Source: M55B112 sp040880545 (lineage in GTDB: Bacteria > Bacteroidota > Bacteroidia > Bacteroidales > GCA-2748055). From it: a stretch of 14,712 nt of DNA. The stretch is from positions 1 through 14,712 of the forward strand of contig JBBDIE010000160.1 of the NCBI GenBank assembly GCA_040880545.1. The letters are read 5' to 3'. Numbering within the stretch: the stretch's first letter is position 1; each line of letters starts with the position of its first letter. This document shows, in pieces, positions 14,126 to 14,712 of this stretch. Position numbers and translations under genes: made by a program. Under the pieces are notes generated by a model, which saw nothing but the letters and a program-made list of their open reading frames with translations, ran no database searches and had not been told where the DNA came from.

Positions 14126-14712
14126 TTAGGGAGGAAACGTAGCGATAATTTCCATGCCAACTTCCGATTCGAACCTGACCGGCCCCGTTTTGTATGGGAT
14201 GAAGAATTTCATCCCTGCATTAACAGTATACGACTGATCATCAATGCGCACAATACCGGCTCCTTTTGATACAATCCCTATATAAAAAGTATTGTATTTT
14301 TTTTCAAAGTGATCATGTACGTCGATCCTGTGCACACGAAAACAGGGGGTTTGCTGTTCGTCAATAAGTATATATTCGGTACTCCTGCCTTGCTTGTCAA
14401 GAATACGCGGCTCGCAGAAGTACTTTTCCTTTATTCGTTCTACTGGATATGCTTCAAAGGAGAACATGGAGAGTGCAAAATTGATTCCGCGGTTCATGAA
14501 CCTGGATTCTTCCGGTAAAACATATCCGCCACGTTCGAATTCAATGCGTACGGCAAGGTCGGTGGGTTCCATGATCTCGATCATAAAAACGCCTTCACCA
14601 ATGGCATGGGGCATCCCACCCGGCACGAAGAATACATCCCCGGGTTGTATGCGGATTTTATCAAAGCATGAAAGTATAGCTTTTTCATCCTGCGTCTCAA
14701 TATATCGTTTAA
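14126..14712 (-). CDS. manA: Class I mannose-6-phosphate isomerase-like protein (5' end outside window)
   Basis: The frame is open from the stop at 14126-14128 to the right edge, giving 194 C-terminal residues. The true start lies beyond 14712; the GTG at 14626 is internal, because the conserved cupin strand continues upstream as IRIQPGDVFFVPGG. The diagnostic block GDVFFVPGGMPHAIGEGVFMIEI carries the His that is the last zinc ligand of class I isomerases, and EPTDLAVRIEFERGG includes the arginine expected near the active site. A second cupin fold closes the protein (FRVHRIDVHDHF, GAGIVRID, GMKFFIPY). Family reaction: interconversion of mannose 6-phosphate and fructose 6-phosphate in the cytoplasm. 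The other zinc ligands lie outside the window, so activity cannot be confirmed, and some relatives act on other sugar phosphates or are uncharacterised. It points the same way as the sus operon, but the 204-bp gap suggests a separate transcript. Confidence 0.8.
   Translation of the reverse strand, partial: KRYIETQDEKAILSCFDKIRIQPGDVFFVPGGMPHAIGEGVFMIEIMEPTDLAVRIEFERGGYVLPEESRFMNRGINFALSMFSFEAYPVERIKEKYFCEPRILDKQGRSTEYILIDEQQTPCFRVHRIDVHDHFEKKYNTFYIGIVSKGAGIVRIDDQSYTVNAGMKFFIPYKTGPVRFESEVGMEIIATFPP

Overview
The window looks like chromosomal DNA from a member of the Bacteroidota. It carries two complete SusC/SusD outer-membrane uptake pairs, a lipoprotein with DUF1735- and DUF5627-like regions, and secreted proteins with type IX secretion system (T9SS) sorting features. 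The T9SS signal, the near absence of Shine-Dalgarno sequences and the moderate, AT-leaning base composition suggest an environmental or polymer-degrading lineage (for example Marinilabiliales, Cytophagales or Flavobacteriia) rather than a gut Bacteroides. I cannot name the genus.

All eight genes lie on the minus strand, so transcription runs from high to low coordinates. At the right edge (14126 to beyond 14712) is the 3' part of a class I mannose-6-phosphate isomerase (manA-like). A 204-bp AT-rich gap (13922-14125) follows. It probably holds the promoter of a long operon of at least seven genes with gaps of only 26-63 bp: SusC-1 (10688-13921), SusD-1 (8772-10661), SusC-2 (5892-8744), SusD-2 (4133-5860), a DUF1735/DUF5627 lipoprotein (3017-4069), and two paralogous secreted proteins with tandem Ig-like (Big_5-type) domains (1391-2968 and <1-1363). 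The second of these runs off the left edge.

Read as a system, this is the capture-and-import half of a polysaccharide utilization locus (PUL). Two TonB-dependent SusC barrels with SusD lids would import oligosaccharides. The lipoprotein would be an accessory surface glycan-binding protein. The two Ig-like proteins would be exported by T9SS, possibly as further binding or scaffold components. No glycoside hydrolase, lyase, sulfatase, sensor or sigma factor lies in the window, so the substrate cannot be read directly. The neighbouring isomerase is only a weak hint towards mannose or fructose metabolism.

The least explained part is the pair of tandem paralogues. They share a roughly 200-residue N-terminal domain that I cannot assign, with its own conserved motifs. 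The second SusC is also unusual: it lacks the N-terminal carboxypeptidase-like domain and a recognisable TonB box, and its plug is shortened.
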